Shown piece after piece: positions 1 to 5,778 of a stretch of 6,445 nt of DNA. The position numbers and the translations under genes were made by a program. Each line of letters starts with the position of its first letter. Position 1 is the stretch's first letter. The stretch lies in assembly GCA_029777755.1 (NCBI GenBank), contig JAKORQ010000468.1:1-6445 (forward strand), given 5' to 3'. Below the pieces are notes generated by a model that searched no databases, had not been told where the DNA came from, and saw only the letters and a list, made by a program, of their open reading frames with translations. Origin of the DNA: Planctomycetota bacterium. GTDB lineage: Bacteria > Planctomycetota > Phycisphaerae > Tepidisphaerales > Tepidisphaeraceae.

Positions 1-272
1 GCAAGATTGTTGAGCTGATAGCTGGTGGCGCTGCCGGGGAGTGTCGCGACCAGCACCTGGCTGGGCAACGGCGCCCCTGAGGTGGTCGATGGCTCAGGAG
101 CGAGATAGACGCGGATGGCGCTCGCACCCGAGATGGGCGCCCATTGGACCGAGACGGTACTGGAGGTGACCGCCCCGACACTTACGACCGGGTCACTCGC
201 GAGCAGGACACGGCTCTCCAGGCTCTCAATAAGTTGCAGACGACCGGGCCGCCTCTTCGATGTGAATTTCAT
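1..272 (-). CDS. Secreted fibronectin-III-like protein with planctomycete LESR motif (5' part only)
   Basis: Read on the minus strand, an ATG at 272-270 opens a frame that runs off the left edge, giving 90 codons. The first 11 residues are basic (MKFTSKRRPGR). Residues 16-26 read ESLESRVLLAS, a variant of the LEPR/LESR-x-LL-S signature found near the N-terminus of many large exported planctomycete proteins. From about residue 28 the chain looks like a fibronectin type III domain: alternating beta-strand-like segments, a VQW core tryptophan, IRVYLAP, and TSYQLNNLA near the edge. The start is supported by a strong Shine-Dalgarno sequence, AAGGAGG, immediately upstream. A cell-surface or extracellular role is inferred. 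The rest of the protein lies outside the window, so size and function are unknown. It is divergent from the regulatory genes and may have nothing to do with them. Confidence 0.82.
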   Translation of the reverse strand, partial: MKFTSKRRPGRLQLIESLESRVLLASDPVVSVGAVTSSTVSVQWAPISGASAIRVYLAPEPSTTSGAPLPSQVLVATLPGSATSYQLNNL

Positions 273-283
273 AAGACCTCCTT
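273..283 (-). promoter_or_regulatory. Strong ribosome binding site of the LESR-motif gene
   Basis: On the minus strand AAGGAGGTCTT directly precedes the ATG at 272. AAGGAGG is a full Shine-Dalgarno core four bases from the start. It fixes this start codon and is the strongest such site in the window. Confidence 0.8.
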
Positions 284-288
284 GACTG

Positions 289-340
289 GTGCCAGACACC
301 AACCGGTGTGAACTAAGGATGGGGTTCACCGTAACCATCC
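289..340. repeat. Cluster of short inverted repeats upstream of the LESR-motif gene
   Basis: Several overlapping inverted repeats lie here. ACACC (296-300) and GGTGT (305-309) enclose AACC. GTGAAC (308-313) and GTTCAC (324-329) are 10 bases apart. GGAT-GG-GGTT (317-326) pairs with AACCATCC (333-340), leaving a two-base bulge and a six-base loop. They overlap, so not all can form at once. No T-run follows on either strand, so this is not an intrinsic terminator. It could be a structured leader of the minus-strand gene or operator sites. Function unknown. Confidence 0.35.
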
Positions 341-393
341 GTTCAGCAGCATGCAACGCAAGAATCTCGGCAGCAGTCGGAGATACCTCGCAC

Positions 394-458
394 TAACATT
401 TAATAAAACCTCTTTGTTGTGATTTTCGTTAATCACACGTTCATCTGATCAATATGTA
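394..458. promoter_or_regulatory. AT-rich island, probable promoter/operator region of the response regulator
   Basis: This is a sharply AT-rich stretch in otherwise GC-rich DNA, between two divergent genes, and so the likeliest place for promoters. It contains TTTAATAAAA near 399-408, a perfect 7-bp inverted repeat at 418-437, and an AATATG hexamer at 451-456. I could not fit a convincing -35/-10 pair or a sigma-54 site. The promoter call therefore rests on composition, position and the palindrome only. Confidence 0.4.
418..437. promoter_or_regulatory. Inverted repeat TGTGATT-N6-AATCACA, candidate operator
   Basis: Two perfect 7-bp arms (418-424 and 431-437) flank TTCGTT. It resembles a CRP/FNR site, but the TGTGA...TCACA half-sites are 10 bases apart rather than the usual 6, so a standard CRP-type dimer would not fit. 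The left arm continues as GTGATTTT, which recurs upstream of the cytochrome gene. It could bind the local response regulator (autoregulation) or another dimeric regulator of either divergent gene. Confidence 0.45.
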
Positions 459-723
459 GTTGCGAGCTGCCGGCGGCCCCTGGCAAGAGGTGATAGCGGG
501 TGCTTTAGCCCGGGCAAATGCGTGTCTATGGCAAGCTGTGAGGGTTACTTACGATCACGAAAGCTCGGCCGGCCGCGGTGTGCTACAGGCGACACCGGAG
601 CGCTTCGGGTGCTTGCGCCATGGGAGTGTTTCCAACAAATTGCGCTTTGGGCCCTGGACGGGGAGAAAAGCATGCCCGGCATCTGTAATATGGTCGCCTG
701 TGAGTGACGCACCAGCCAAATCG
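459..723 (+). other. GC-rich untranslated leader or spacer before the response regulator
   Basis: If transcription starts in the AT-rich island, about 260 bases of leader precede the regulator. An open frame in phase with the regulator runs back to a TTG at 460, but that translation (high in Arg, Ala and Cys, with no domain) does not look like protein and precedes a REC domain that normally starts at the N-terminus. Visible stems are CGGTGT (576-581) with ACACCG (592-597), and AGCGC (599-603) with GTGCT (609-613) around TTCGG. I recognise no riboswitch class. A short frame, 522-707, ends just before the regulator start without evidence of being real. Confidence 0.35.
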
Positions 724-2106
724 ATGAGCAAAAGCATTCTGATCGCTGAGGATGAAGAGGTTTTGCGCGAATCGCTGGCAGAGCTTTTCGCCGGCGAGGG
801 ATACGAGGTCGTACAGGCGCCCGATGGCGCGAAGGCACGTGACATCATCCTCCAGCGCCCGGTCGATGTCGTACTCTCCGACATACGCATGCCGCACATG
901 GATGGCGTGGCATTGCTCAAGGAGATCCGCCAGATCGCCCCGGAGACGCCGGTCATCATCCTCACCGCCTACGGGACCATCGACAGCGCCGTCGAGGCCA
1001 TGCGCATGGGGGCGGCCGACTACGTACTCAAGCCGGTACAGCTTGATGAAATCCTCATGCGCATCGACCGGGCGCTACAGCTTCGCGACCTGGTGATTAG
1101 CCGAAGGCAACTCACCGAGCGACTGGCGGAGGGCGCGACCTTCCATAACCTGATCGGCAAGTCGCCGGCCATGGAGAAGCTCTTCGCCATGGTGCGCAAG
1201 CTCTCCATGGTCAAGAGCAATGTCCTGATCATTGGAGAATCGGGAACGGGAAAGGAACTGTTCGCCCGGGCGCTGCATTACAACGGCGCCCTGCGCGACA
1301 AGCCGTTCGTGGCGGTGAACTGCGGGGCGATCCCGGTGTCGCTGATGGAATCGGAACTGTTCGGCTATCGCCGCGGCGCATTTACCGGCGCGGTGCGCGA
1401 CAAGATCGGCTATTTCGAGGCGGCCAACGGCGGAACGCTTTTCCTCGACGAGATATCCACCCTGCCGCTGGCGGTGCAAAGCTCACTGCTGCGGGTGCTG
1501 GAGGAGCGCGTGGTGGTGCCCGTGGGGGACACGCATCCCCGGCCAATCGATGTTCGCATCGTGGCGGCCAGCAATCGCGACCTGGCCAGGATGGTCGCAA
1601 ACAACGAGTTCCGCGAAGACCTGCTGTTCCGCCTCAATGTCGTGCAACTTATGCTGCCTCCCCTGCGGCAGCGCAAGGAAGATATCCCCCTGCTGGTGCA
1701 TCACTTCCTGGAGAAGTACTCGCGGCAGATGAACAAGACCATCCCCGGGGTCACCAATGGCGCGATGCGGGCGCTGCTCAACCACGAGTGGCGCGGGAAT
1801 GTCCGCGAGCTGGAGAACGTGATGGAGCGGGCGGTGATCTTTGCGGACGATCGGCCAATCAGCGTGCAGGATCTTCCCTTCGCCCAGGAGGGCGCCAGCG
1901 ACGAGGTCAGCGAAGACCTTAAGGAAGCCCTGCGCGACTTCGAGCGGCAACACATCATCTCCAGCCTCCGCCGACACAACTACGACAAGGTGCAGGTGGC
2001 CAAGTCACTGGGAATCGGCGTCTCCAGCCTGTACCGCAAACTGGATGAACTGGGCATCAGCAAGAACCTCGAGGAAGAAGATCGTGCCCGGGAGAACCTG
2101 ATCTAG
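724..2106 (+). CDS. Sigma-54-dependent response regulator, NtrC family (REC-AAA+-Fis HTH)
   Basis: A 460-residue transcription activator with the classic three-domain layout. The receiver domain (about 3-120) has acidic pair E9/D10, phospho-acceptor D53 in LSDIRMP, T81 and K103. The sigma-54-interacting AAA+ domain (about 140-370) has Walker A GESGTGKE at 171-178, an intact GAFTGA loop at 218-223 that contacts sigma-54, Walker B TLFLDE at 238-243, and the conserved downstream segments LPPLRQRKEDIP and WRGNVRELENVMERA. A Fis-type helix-turn-helix (about 421-442, VAKSLGIGVSSLYRKLDELGI) binds enhancer DNA. When phosphorylated it should hexamerise and drive ATP-dependent open-complex formation at -24/-12 promoters. 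Start: the ATG at 724 places the REC domain at the N-terminus as is usual; GTG at 700 is an alternative adding eight residues. Neither has a clear Shine-Dalgarno. The sensor genes downstream are its likely partners. Family certain; exact orthologue not assignable. Confidence 0.95.
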   Translation: MSKSILIAEDEEVLRESLAELFAGEGYEVVQAPDGAKARDIILQRPVDVVLSDIRMPHMDGVALLKEIRQIAPETPVIILTAYGTIDSAVEAMRMGAADYVLKPVQLDEILMRIDRALQLRDLVISRRQLTERLAEGATFHNLIGKSPAMEKLFAMVRKLSMVKSNVLIIGESGTGKELFARALHYNGALRDKPFVAVNCGAIPVSLMESELFGYRRGAFTGAVRDKIGYFEAANGGTLFLDEISTLPLAVQSSLLRVLEERVVVPVGDTHPRPIDVRIVAASNRDLARMVANNEFREDLLFRLNVVQLMLPPLRQRKEDIPLLVHHFLEKYSRQMNKTIPGVTNGAMRALLNHEWRGNVRELENVMERAVIFADDRPISVQDLPFAQEGASDEVSEDLKEALRDFERQHIISSLRRHNYDKVQVAKSLGIGVSSLYRKLDELGISKNLEEEDRARENLI

Positions 2107-2137
2107 TCCAAAGTACAATCCTGCCAGCAATCATCTT

Positions 2138-2151
2138 GGCGCATTGGTGCC
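2138..2151 (+). terminator. Small hairpin after the response regulator, possible weak terminator
   Basis: GGCGC (2138-2142) and GTGCC (2147-2151) form a five-pair stem, one G-U, around ATTG, 31 bases after the regulator stop. No T-run follows, so termination, if any, would be weak or factor-dependent. The 112-base gap (2107-2218) otherwise shows no clear promoter, leaving open whether the sensor genes are cotranscribed with the regulator. Confidence 0.25.
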
Positions 2152-2218
2152 TATCTGTGGTTCCATTTAAGAAGGCCATAGAGATGATTTCCTACATTCG
2201 GCTGGTACATTCAAAAGC

Positions 2219-3169
2219 GTGAAATCGCAATTGATCATCCTCGCGGCCGTGGTGTTGGCAATCATCGTCGGGCTGTCGATGTTCTTTGAAGGCTCGCCTG
2301 ATGGATCGTCGCCGGGGGCGGCGACTGCGCCGGCGCCGCCTGAGCCGGTGCGGATTGGCGTGATCCCCGAGCGCGATATCTTTGTGATGCGCAGGCGGCA
2401 GGAGATCCTGGCCGACTACATCGCGAAGCAGCTTGGTCGGCCGGTGCAGTTGGTCACCGGCAACAGTTACGCCACCGTCCTGAGGGACTTTGAGGAGAAG
2501 AAGATCGATTCCGCCCTGCTGGGGAGCCTGGTGGCCGTGCTGTGCGTGGATCGGCTGGACGCGAAAGTGATGCTCAAGACCGAGCTGCGCGATGGCCGGA
2601 GCACCTACCACGGCGTGATCTGCGTGCCGGAGGATTCGCCGATCACGTCAGTCAAGCAGCTCGCCGGGCAGTCGGTGGCGATGGTTCGCACTACCACAGG
2701 CGGGAATCTGTTTCCCTTTGTTGAGATGATGCGGGCGGGGATCATGCAGGGGCAGGACCCGCCGAGGATAGTCTGGGCCGGCACGCATGATGATGCGCTG
2801 GATGTCATGAGCCGGGGCCTGACATCGGCGGCGGCCGCGAAAAACCTGCGGGTGGAGGCCTGGCAGCGGGCCAACCCGGACAAGCCGATTCGCATCCTTG
2901 CCCGCTCCGGCGAAGTGCCGGAGAACTCACTGGTGGTCCGCAGCGACGTGGCCGACACAATCGGCGCTGAACTGGCGCGCGTAATGCTGGAGATGGACAA
3001 GAGCGCCGATGGCAGAACCGCGCTGGCCGAGTATGGCGCGACGCGGTTCCTGCCCTGTGGGATCGAGGATTACCACGTGATCTACGAACTGCTTGAGGAA
3101 TTGGGCGATGGATGGTCGCAACTGGGTGTGGAAGGCCCGGCGCCTCGCCTGCGGCGCGACGTGAGGTGA
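2219..3169 (+). CDS. PhnD-like periplasmic substrate-binding protein, probably a sensory binding protein
   Basis: A 316-residue protein resembling the phosphate/phosphite/phosphonate substrate-binding family. An N-terminal hydrophobic helix (about 5-23) acts as signal peptide or membrane anchor; there is no lipobox cysteine. A Pro/Ala-rich linker (about 26-43) follows, then the binding fold: VRIGVIPE (44-51), YIAKQLGRPVQLVTG (67-81), KIDSALLGS (95-103), and TTTGGNLFP (158-166), which occupies the place of the ligand-contacting Ser/Thr loop in PhnD. The ligand cannot be predicted. The GTG start is the only start in this frame after the stop at 2168; no good Shine-Dalgarno is visible. No ATPase or permease gene is present. 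Instead, the HAMP sensor gene begins six bases downstream, so I infer it presents a ligand to a membrane sensor, as TorT does for TorS. An unseen transporter elsewhere is the alternative. Confidence 0.85.
   Translation: MKSQLIILAAVVLAIIVGLSMFFEGSPDGSSPGAATAPAPPEPVRIGVIPERDIFVMRRRQEILADYIAKQLGRPVQLVTGNSYATVLRDFEEKKIDSALLGSLVAVLCVDRLDAKVMLKTELRDGRSTYHGVICVPEDSPITSVKQLAGQSVAMVRTTTGGNLFPFVEMMRAGIMQGQDPPRIVWAGTHDDALDVMSRGLTSAAAAKNLRVEAWQRANPDKPIRILARSGEVPENSLVVRSDVADTIGAELARVMLEMDKSADGRTALAEYGATRFLPCGIEDYHVIYELLEELGDGWSQLGVEGPAPRLRRDVR
3163..3169 (+). promoter_or_regulatory. Ribosome binding site overlapping the binding-protein stop codon
   Basis: GAGGTGA matches the Shine-Dalgarno sequence, includes the upstream TGA stop, and sits six bases before the ATG at 3176. 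It supports that start and suggests translational coupling of the two genes. Confidence 0.65.
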
Positions 3170-3175
3170 CGCTCG

Positions 3176-4231
3176 ATGCTGCGACGCAGGCTGCTGGCAA
3201 TCCTCGGTTCCCTCGTGCTGCTGGTACTGGTGGTGGCGATCACCGCCATCTTCCTGCTGCAGGGATTCCTGGCAGACTTAAGCGCCGTCCGCAGCGAGGC
3301 CATGACCACCGTCGACCTGGTGAGCAAGCTCAGTGGGCAGGTAGCCCGGGTACAGATCGAGCTTTACCGCCTGCAACAGGGGTCGGAATACCATCTCGAT
3401 GAGCTGATCTGCTCGGCCGAGGAACTACAGCACCAGATCGAGGAGCTTTCGCAGAACCAGTTTGTAAAGGGAGACTCGCTGGACGTGCACCTGCAGGAAC
3501 TGCGCGATGCATTGCCCGCGTTCTACACCAATGTCGGAGCGCTGGCGACCAGCCAGGACCCGACGCTGGCAATCGCCTACAACCGCGAAGCACTCTCCAA
3601 CGCGGTGCAGATGAACCAGGCGATCCTAGAGGTATCGCAGGCCGTTCGCGAGAAGGCGGACTCGGAACAGTCGCAACTCATCGCCCGCTTCCGCTGGATC
3701 GTACTGGCGCTGGGGATCGCCTTTGTGCTGCTGATAAACTGCTCGATCCTGATCCTGCTGCGAGCGGCAGAGATGGTGCTTCAGCCGGTCGACCGGCTGG
3801 TGGAGGCCAGCCGCGCCCTGGCGGAGGAAAAGTTTGAGACGCGGATCAACATCGCGGAAGATGACGAGTTCGGAGAGCTGGCCCGCTCGTTCAACGCGAC
3901 GGCCGAGCGCCTGCAGGCCAATGAGCAGCGCAAGCTGGAAACCCTGCACCAGGTTGCACTTACGCTCAACCATGAGCTGAACAACGCCATGATCATCATC
4001 CAGATGCAGCTTGAGCTGCTTAAGCGCTCCACGCAGGGCAACGAGGGGCAGGAAAGATATCTGCGGCAGATCCGCGACAATCTGGAGCGAATGGCAAAGA
4101 CCGTGGAAGCACTTAAGCGTGTGCGCCGCATAGTGTTAACCGATTATGTAGCCGGGCAGCAGATGCTCGACCTGGAGAAATCCACCGAGCCGGGGCCGGC
4201 CACCAGTCCGCCTGAGGGCAAGAGCAGTTAG
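3176..4231 (+). CDS. HAMP membrane sensor with histidine-kinase DHp domain but no catalytic ATPase domain
   Basis: A 351-residue inner-membrane protein. Transmembrane helix 1 spans about 6-31. A mostly helical periplasmic sensor region of about 140 residues follows (32-170), rich in Gln, Glu and Leu and plausibly a four-helix bundle. Transmembrane helix 2 spans about 173-195. A HAMP linker occupies about 196-248 (LQPVDRLVEASRALA, DDEFGELARSFNATAERL). A HisKA-type dimerisation helix has its H-box at LNHELNNAM, with phospho-acceptor H266, adjacent E267, and N270 at the +4 phosphatase position. The second DHp helix ends near 318; the remaining tail (IVLTDYVAGQQMLDLEKS, then Pro/Ser-rich) contains no N, G1, F or G2 box. 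The ATP-binding domain is thus absent, and the next gene starts three bases after the stop in another role, so this is not an obvious frameshift. It probably transfers or removes phosphate in partnership with another kinase. Confidence 0.88.
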   Translation: MLRRRLLAILGSLVLLVLVVAITAIFLLQGFLADLSAVRSEAMTTVDLVSKLSGQVARVQIELYRLQQGSEYHLDELICSAEELQHQIEELSQNQFVKGDSLDVHLQELRDALPAFYTNVGALATSQDPTLAIAYNREALSNAVQMNQAILEVSQAVREKADSEQSQLIARFRWIVLALGIAFVLLINCSILILLRAAEMVLQPVDRLVEASRALAEEKFETRINIAEDDEFGELARSFNATAERLQANEQRKLETLHQVALTLNHELNNAMIIIQMQLELLKRSTQGNEGQERYLRQIRDNLERMAKTVEALKRVRRIVLTDYVAGQQMLDLEKSTEPGPATSPPEGKSS

Positions 4232-4234
4232 TCG

Positions 4235-5533
4235 ATGGGCGCTGCAGACACAGTAAGAATCACTCGTCATCCGCTGTTGGCGCAGTTGCGCTGGTTCATC
4301 AGCCTGCGCTGGATCGCCGGGTCATGCGTGGTGTTGTTCGCCCTGGCCGACCGGCTCTGGCTGAACTGGTACGATGCCGAGGCGACGATGCTCGTCACCG
4401 GCGTGACGATCCTCGCCTACAACGTGGCGATGTGGGCGGTGACGCGGGGAACTCCCCGGCCGGCGCGGCTGATCCCGCTGGCGTGGGCACAGATCATCCT
4501 CGACCTGGCCGCCCTGACCGTGCTTACGGTGCTGACCGGGGGGCTGACCAGTCCGATCGCCGGGTTTTATGTGTTCCACATGATCTTCGCGAGCCTGCTG
4601 TTGCCCCGGGGGACGGCATGGGCCATGGCCGGCGTGGCGAGCGTGTTCCTGGCGGTGGCGCTGGGCATTGCCCACGGGCAGGGAGCGCTGGATGTGGACA
4701 TCCGGCGGGTCATCGGGTGGATAGTCGCCCTGCTGCTGACGGTTTACCTGGCGAACAACCTCACGCGCTCACTGCGGCGGCAGCACAGCAGGCTGGTTCG
4801 ACAGAACCGGGCCATCCGCCGACTCAGCCGGAACATGCGCCGGCAGCGCGACGCCATGGCGCGGCAGGAGAAGATGGCGGCGCTGGGGCAGATGGCGGCC
4901 GGCATCACCCACGAGATCGCCAACCCGCTGGCCAGCATGGATTCGCTGCTCCAGTTGCTTCAGCGCAAGCCGGAGCGGGTGACCGAGGAGAAGCTCCAGA
5001 CGCTGCGCACGCAGATCGAGCGCATCAACCAGATCGTGCGGCAGATGACCACCTTTGCCCACCCCGACTCCGGGCAGTGGGAAGCAATGGAGGTGAACGA
5101 CATCACCGAACTGGCGCTGGAGATGCTGCGATTCGACAAGCGGCTCAAGGCGGTGCGGCTGGTGAAGCAGTACAGCCCCTCGGCCGGGAGGGCTAAGGTG
5201 ATGCCGCAGGCGATCCAGCAGGTGCTGATCAATGTGATCGGCAATGCCCTGGATGCCATGGCCGAGAGCAAAGACCCTGAGCTGTGCCTGCGCACCGGCC
5301 GGGAGGGGAAGTTCTGCACCATCGCCGTGATCGACTGCGGCCACGGCATCGCCCCGGAGAACCTGACGCGCATCTTCGAGCCATTCTTCACCACCAAGCC
5401 GCTGGGCAAGGGTACCGGATTGGGGCTATCGATCAGCTACAGCCTGATGGAGAAACAGGGTGGCAGCATCCGGGCCGAGAATCGCAAGGAAGGCGGCTGC
5501 ATCTTCACCATACGCCTACCGGCGGTGAGCTAG
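4235..5533 (+). CDS. Membrane histidine kinase with RegB-like sensor domain and NtrB-type kinase core
   Basis: A 432-residue complete sensor kinase. About six hydrophobic segments lie in residues 18-176. They include LRWFISLRWIAGS (18-30) and QIILDLAALTVLTVLTGGLTSPIAGFY in two parts (86-101 and 102-112), a layout like RegB/PrrB, whose GGxxNPF loop binds ubiquinone; here N is S106. A basic, Arg-rich coiled linker (178-212) leads to HisKA, with H-box ITHEIANPLAS and H226. The ATPase domain has N-box N333/N337 (NVIGNALDAM), G1 DCGHGI (367-372), F-box FEPFFTTK (381-388) and G2 GKGTGLGLSI (391-400), all intact. It should autophosphorylate H226 and pass phosphate to the upstream regulator D53. The ATG lies three bases after the preceding stop; only weak GAGGG/AAGAG purine tracts precede it. 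Kinase function is certain; quinone or redox sensing is inference. Confidence 0.93.
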   Translation: MGAADTVRITRHPLLAQLRWFISLRWIAGSCVVLFALADRLWLNWYDAEATMLVTGVTILAYNVAMWAVTRGTPRPARLIPLAWAQIILDLAALTVLTVLTGGLTSPIAGFYVFHMIFASLLLPRGTAWAMAGVASVFLAVALGIAHGQGALDVDIRRVIGWIVALLLTVYLANNLTRSLRRQHSRLVRQNRAIRRLSRNMRRQRDAMARQEKMAALGQMAAGITHEIANPLASMDSLLQLLQRKPERVTEEKLQTLRTQIERINQIVRQMTTFAHPDSGQWEAMEVNDITELALEMLRFDKRLKAVRLVKQYSPSAGRAKVMPQAIQQVLINVIGNALDAMAESKDPELCLRTGREGKFCTIAVIDCGHGIAPENLTRIFEPFFTTKPLGKGTGLGLSISYSLMEKQGGSIRAENRKEGGCIFTIRLPAVS

Positions 5534-5583
5534 CGCCACTCCACTGGCCAGTTGCTTAACGATCATCAAGTCTAAATAAACGC

Positions 5584-5603
5584 ATCATCGCGGGGTGATT
5601 TTT
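5584..5603 (+). terminator. Weak intrinsic terminator candidate after the kinase gene
   Basis: ATCATC (5584-5589) pairs with GGTGAT (5594-5599), one T-G wobble, around GCGG, and a T-run ends at 5603. The geometry is right for a rho-independent terminator 50 bases after the kinase stop, but the stem is short and AT-rich. The right arm overlaps a repeated GGTGATTT element, so it may instead be a protein-binding site. Confidence 0.4.
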
Positions 5604-5673
5604 CTCAGTTTCGGGAGAGATCAGGCCGCTTCATTTCCCTCCATAGGAGAAAACCGCACAAAAGCGGTGATTT
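5594..5673 (+). repeat. Direct repeat GGTGATTT (two copies), candidate enhancer sites
   Basis: GGTGATTT occurs at 5594-5601 and 5666-5673, 72 bases apart, about seven helical turns, upstream of a sigma-54 promoter. The second copy abuts an inverted repeat, ACCGC (5653-5657) and GCGGT (5664-5668). The core GTGATTT also occurs at 419-425 before the response regulator gene; by eye I found no other copy. Binding by the local Fis-HTH regulator is inferred. Confidence 0.4.
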
Positions 5674-5697
5674 AACTCCTTCAGCAGGCTCACGTTC

Positions 5698-5713
5698 TGG
5701 CACAGGACATGCG
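5698..5713 (+). promoter_or_regulatory. Sigma-54 (-24/-12) promoter of the multihaem cytochrome gene
   Basis: TGGCACAGGACATGCG matches the TGGCAC-R-N4-TTGCW consensus. The -24 box TGGCAC is perfect, the invariant GG (5699-5700) and GC (5711-5712) are exactly 10 bases apart, and position 7 is a purine. The departures are A for T just before TGC and G at the last position. Transcription would start near 5724, giving an untranslated leader of about 55 bases before the ATG at 5779. The local sigma-54 activator makes this a plausible target. Confidence 0.75.
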
Positions 5714-5767
5714 TATGCGATTATGGGCTATGTTGAGCACGCTCCTGGTCTCGACTGGCGCCACTTT

Positions 5768-5771
5768 GGAG
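5768..5771 (+). promoter_or_regulatory. Ribosome binding site of the cytochrome gene
   Basis: GGAG lies seven bases before the ATG at 5779 and supports this start, which is also the first ATG in frame after the stop at 5734-5736. Confidence 0.55.
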
Positions 5772-5778
5772 CACGTGC

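Noticed and set aside
280..296. Minus-strand TGGCAC before the LESR-motif gene as a sigma-54 promoter
   Set aside because: The expected GC at -12 reads GG and coincides with the Shine-Dalgarno sequence, leaving no room for a transcript start before the ATG.
460..723. N-terminal 88-residue extension of the response regulator from a TTG start
   Set aside because: REC domains of NtrC-family proteins begin at or near the N-terminus, and the upstream translation shows no domain character; ATG at 724 (or GTG at 700) fits the family.
2137..2151. Sigma-54-like site TGGCGC...GTGCC before the binding-protein gene
   Set aside because: GG (2138-2139) and GC (2149-2150) are 9 bases apart; sigma-54 needs 10, and the -24 box is imperfect.
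3176..4231. HAMP-DHp gene as a frameshifted pseudogene of a full kinase
   Set aside because: The frame is intact, has a ribosome binding site, ends in an organised tail, and no leftover CA-domain sequence lies between its stop and the next start three bases later.
721..4237. TCGATG at three starts (724, 3176, 4235) as a possible initiation signal
   Set aside because: Three cases of a three-base prefix can arise by chance, and 3176 has a normal Shine-Dalgarno; the other two start genes (2219, 5779) lack it.
4324..5196. 290-residue plus-strand frame inside the kinase gene
   Set aside because: Its Gly/Ala/Arg/His/Pro-rich translation is typical of a shifted frame in GC-rich DNA, while the overlapping kinase frame has every conserved box.
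5543..5552. Perfect palindrome ACTGGCCAGT after the kinase stop
   Set aside because: Ten bases with no loop cannot make a hairpin terminator, and a single copy gives no basis for an operator call.
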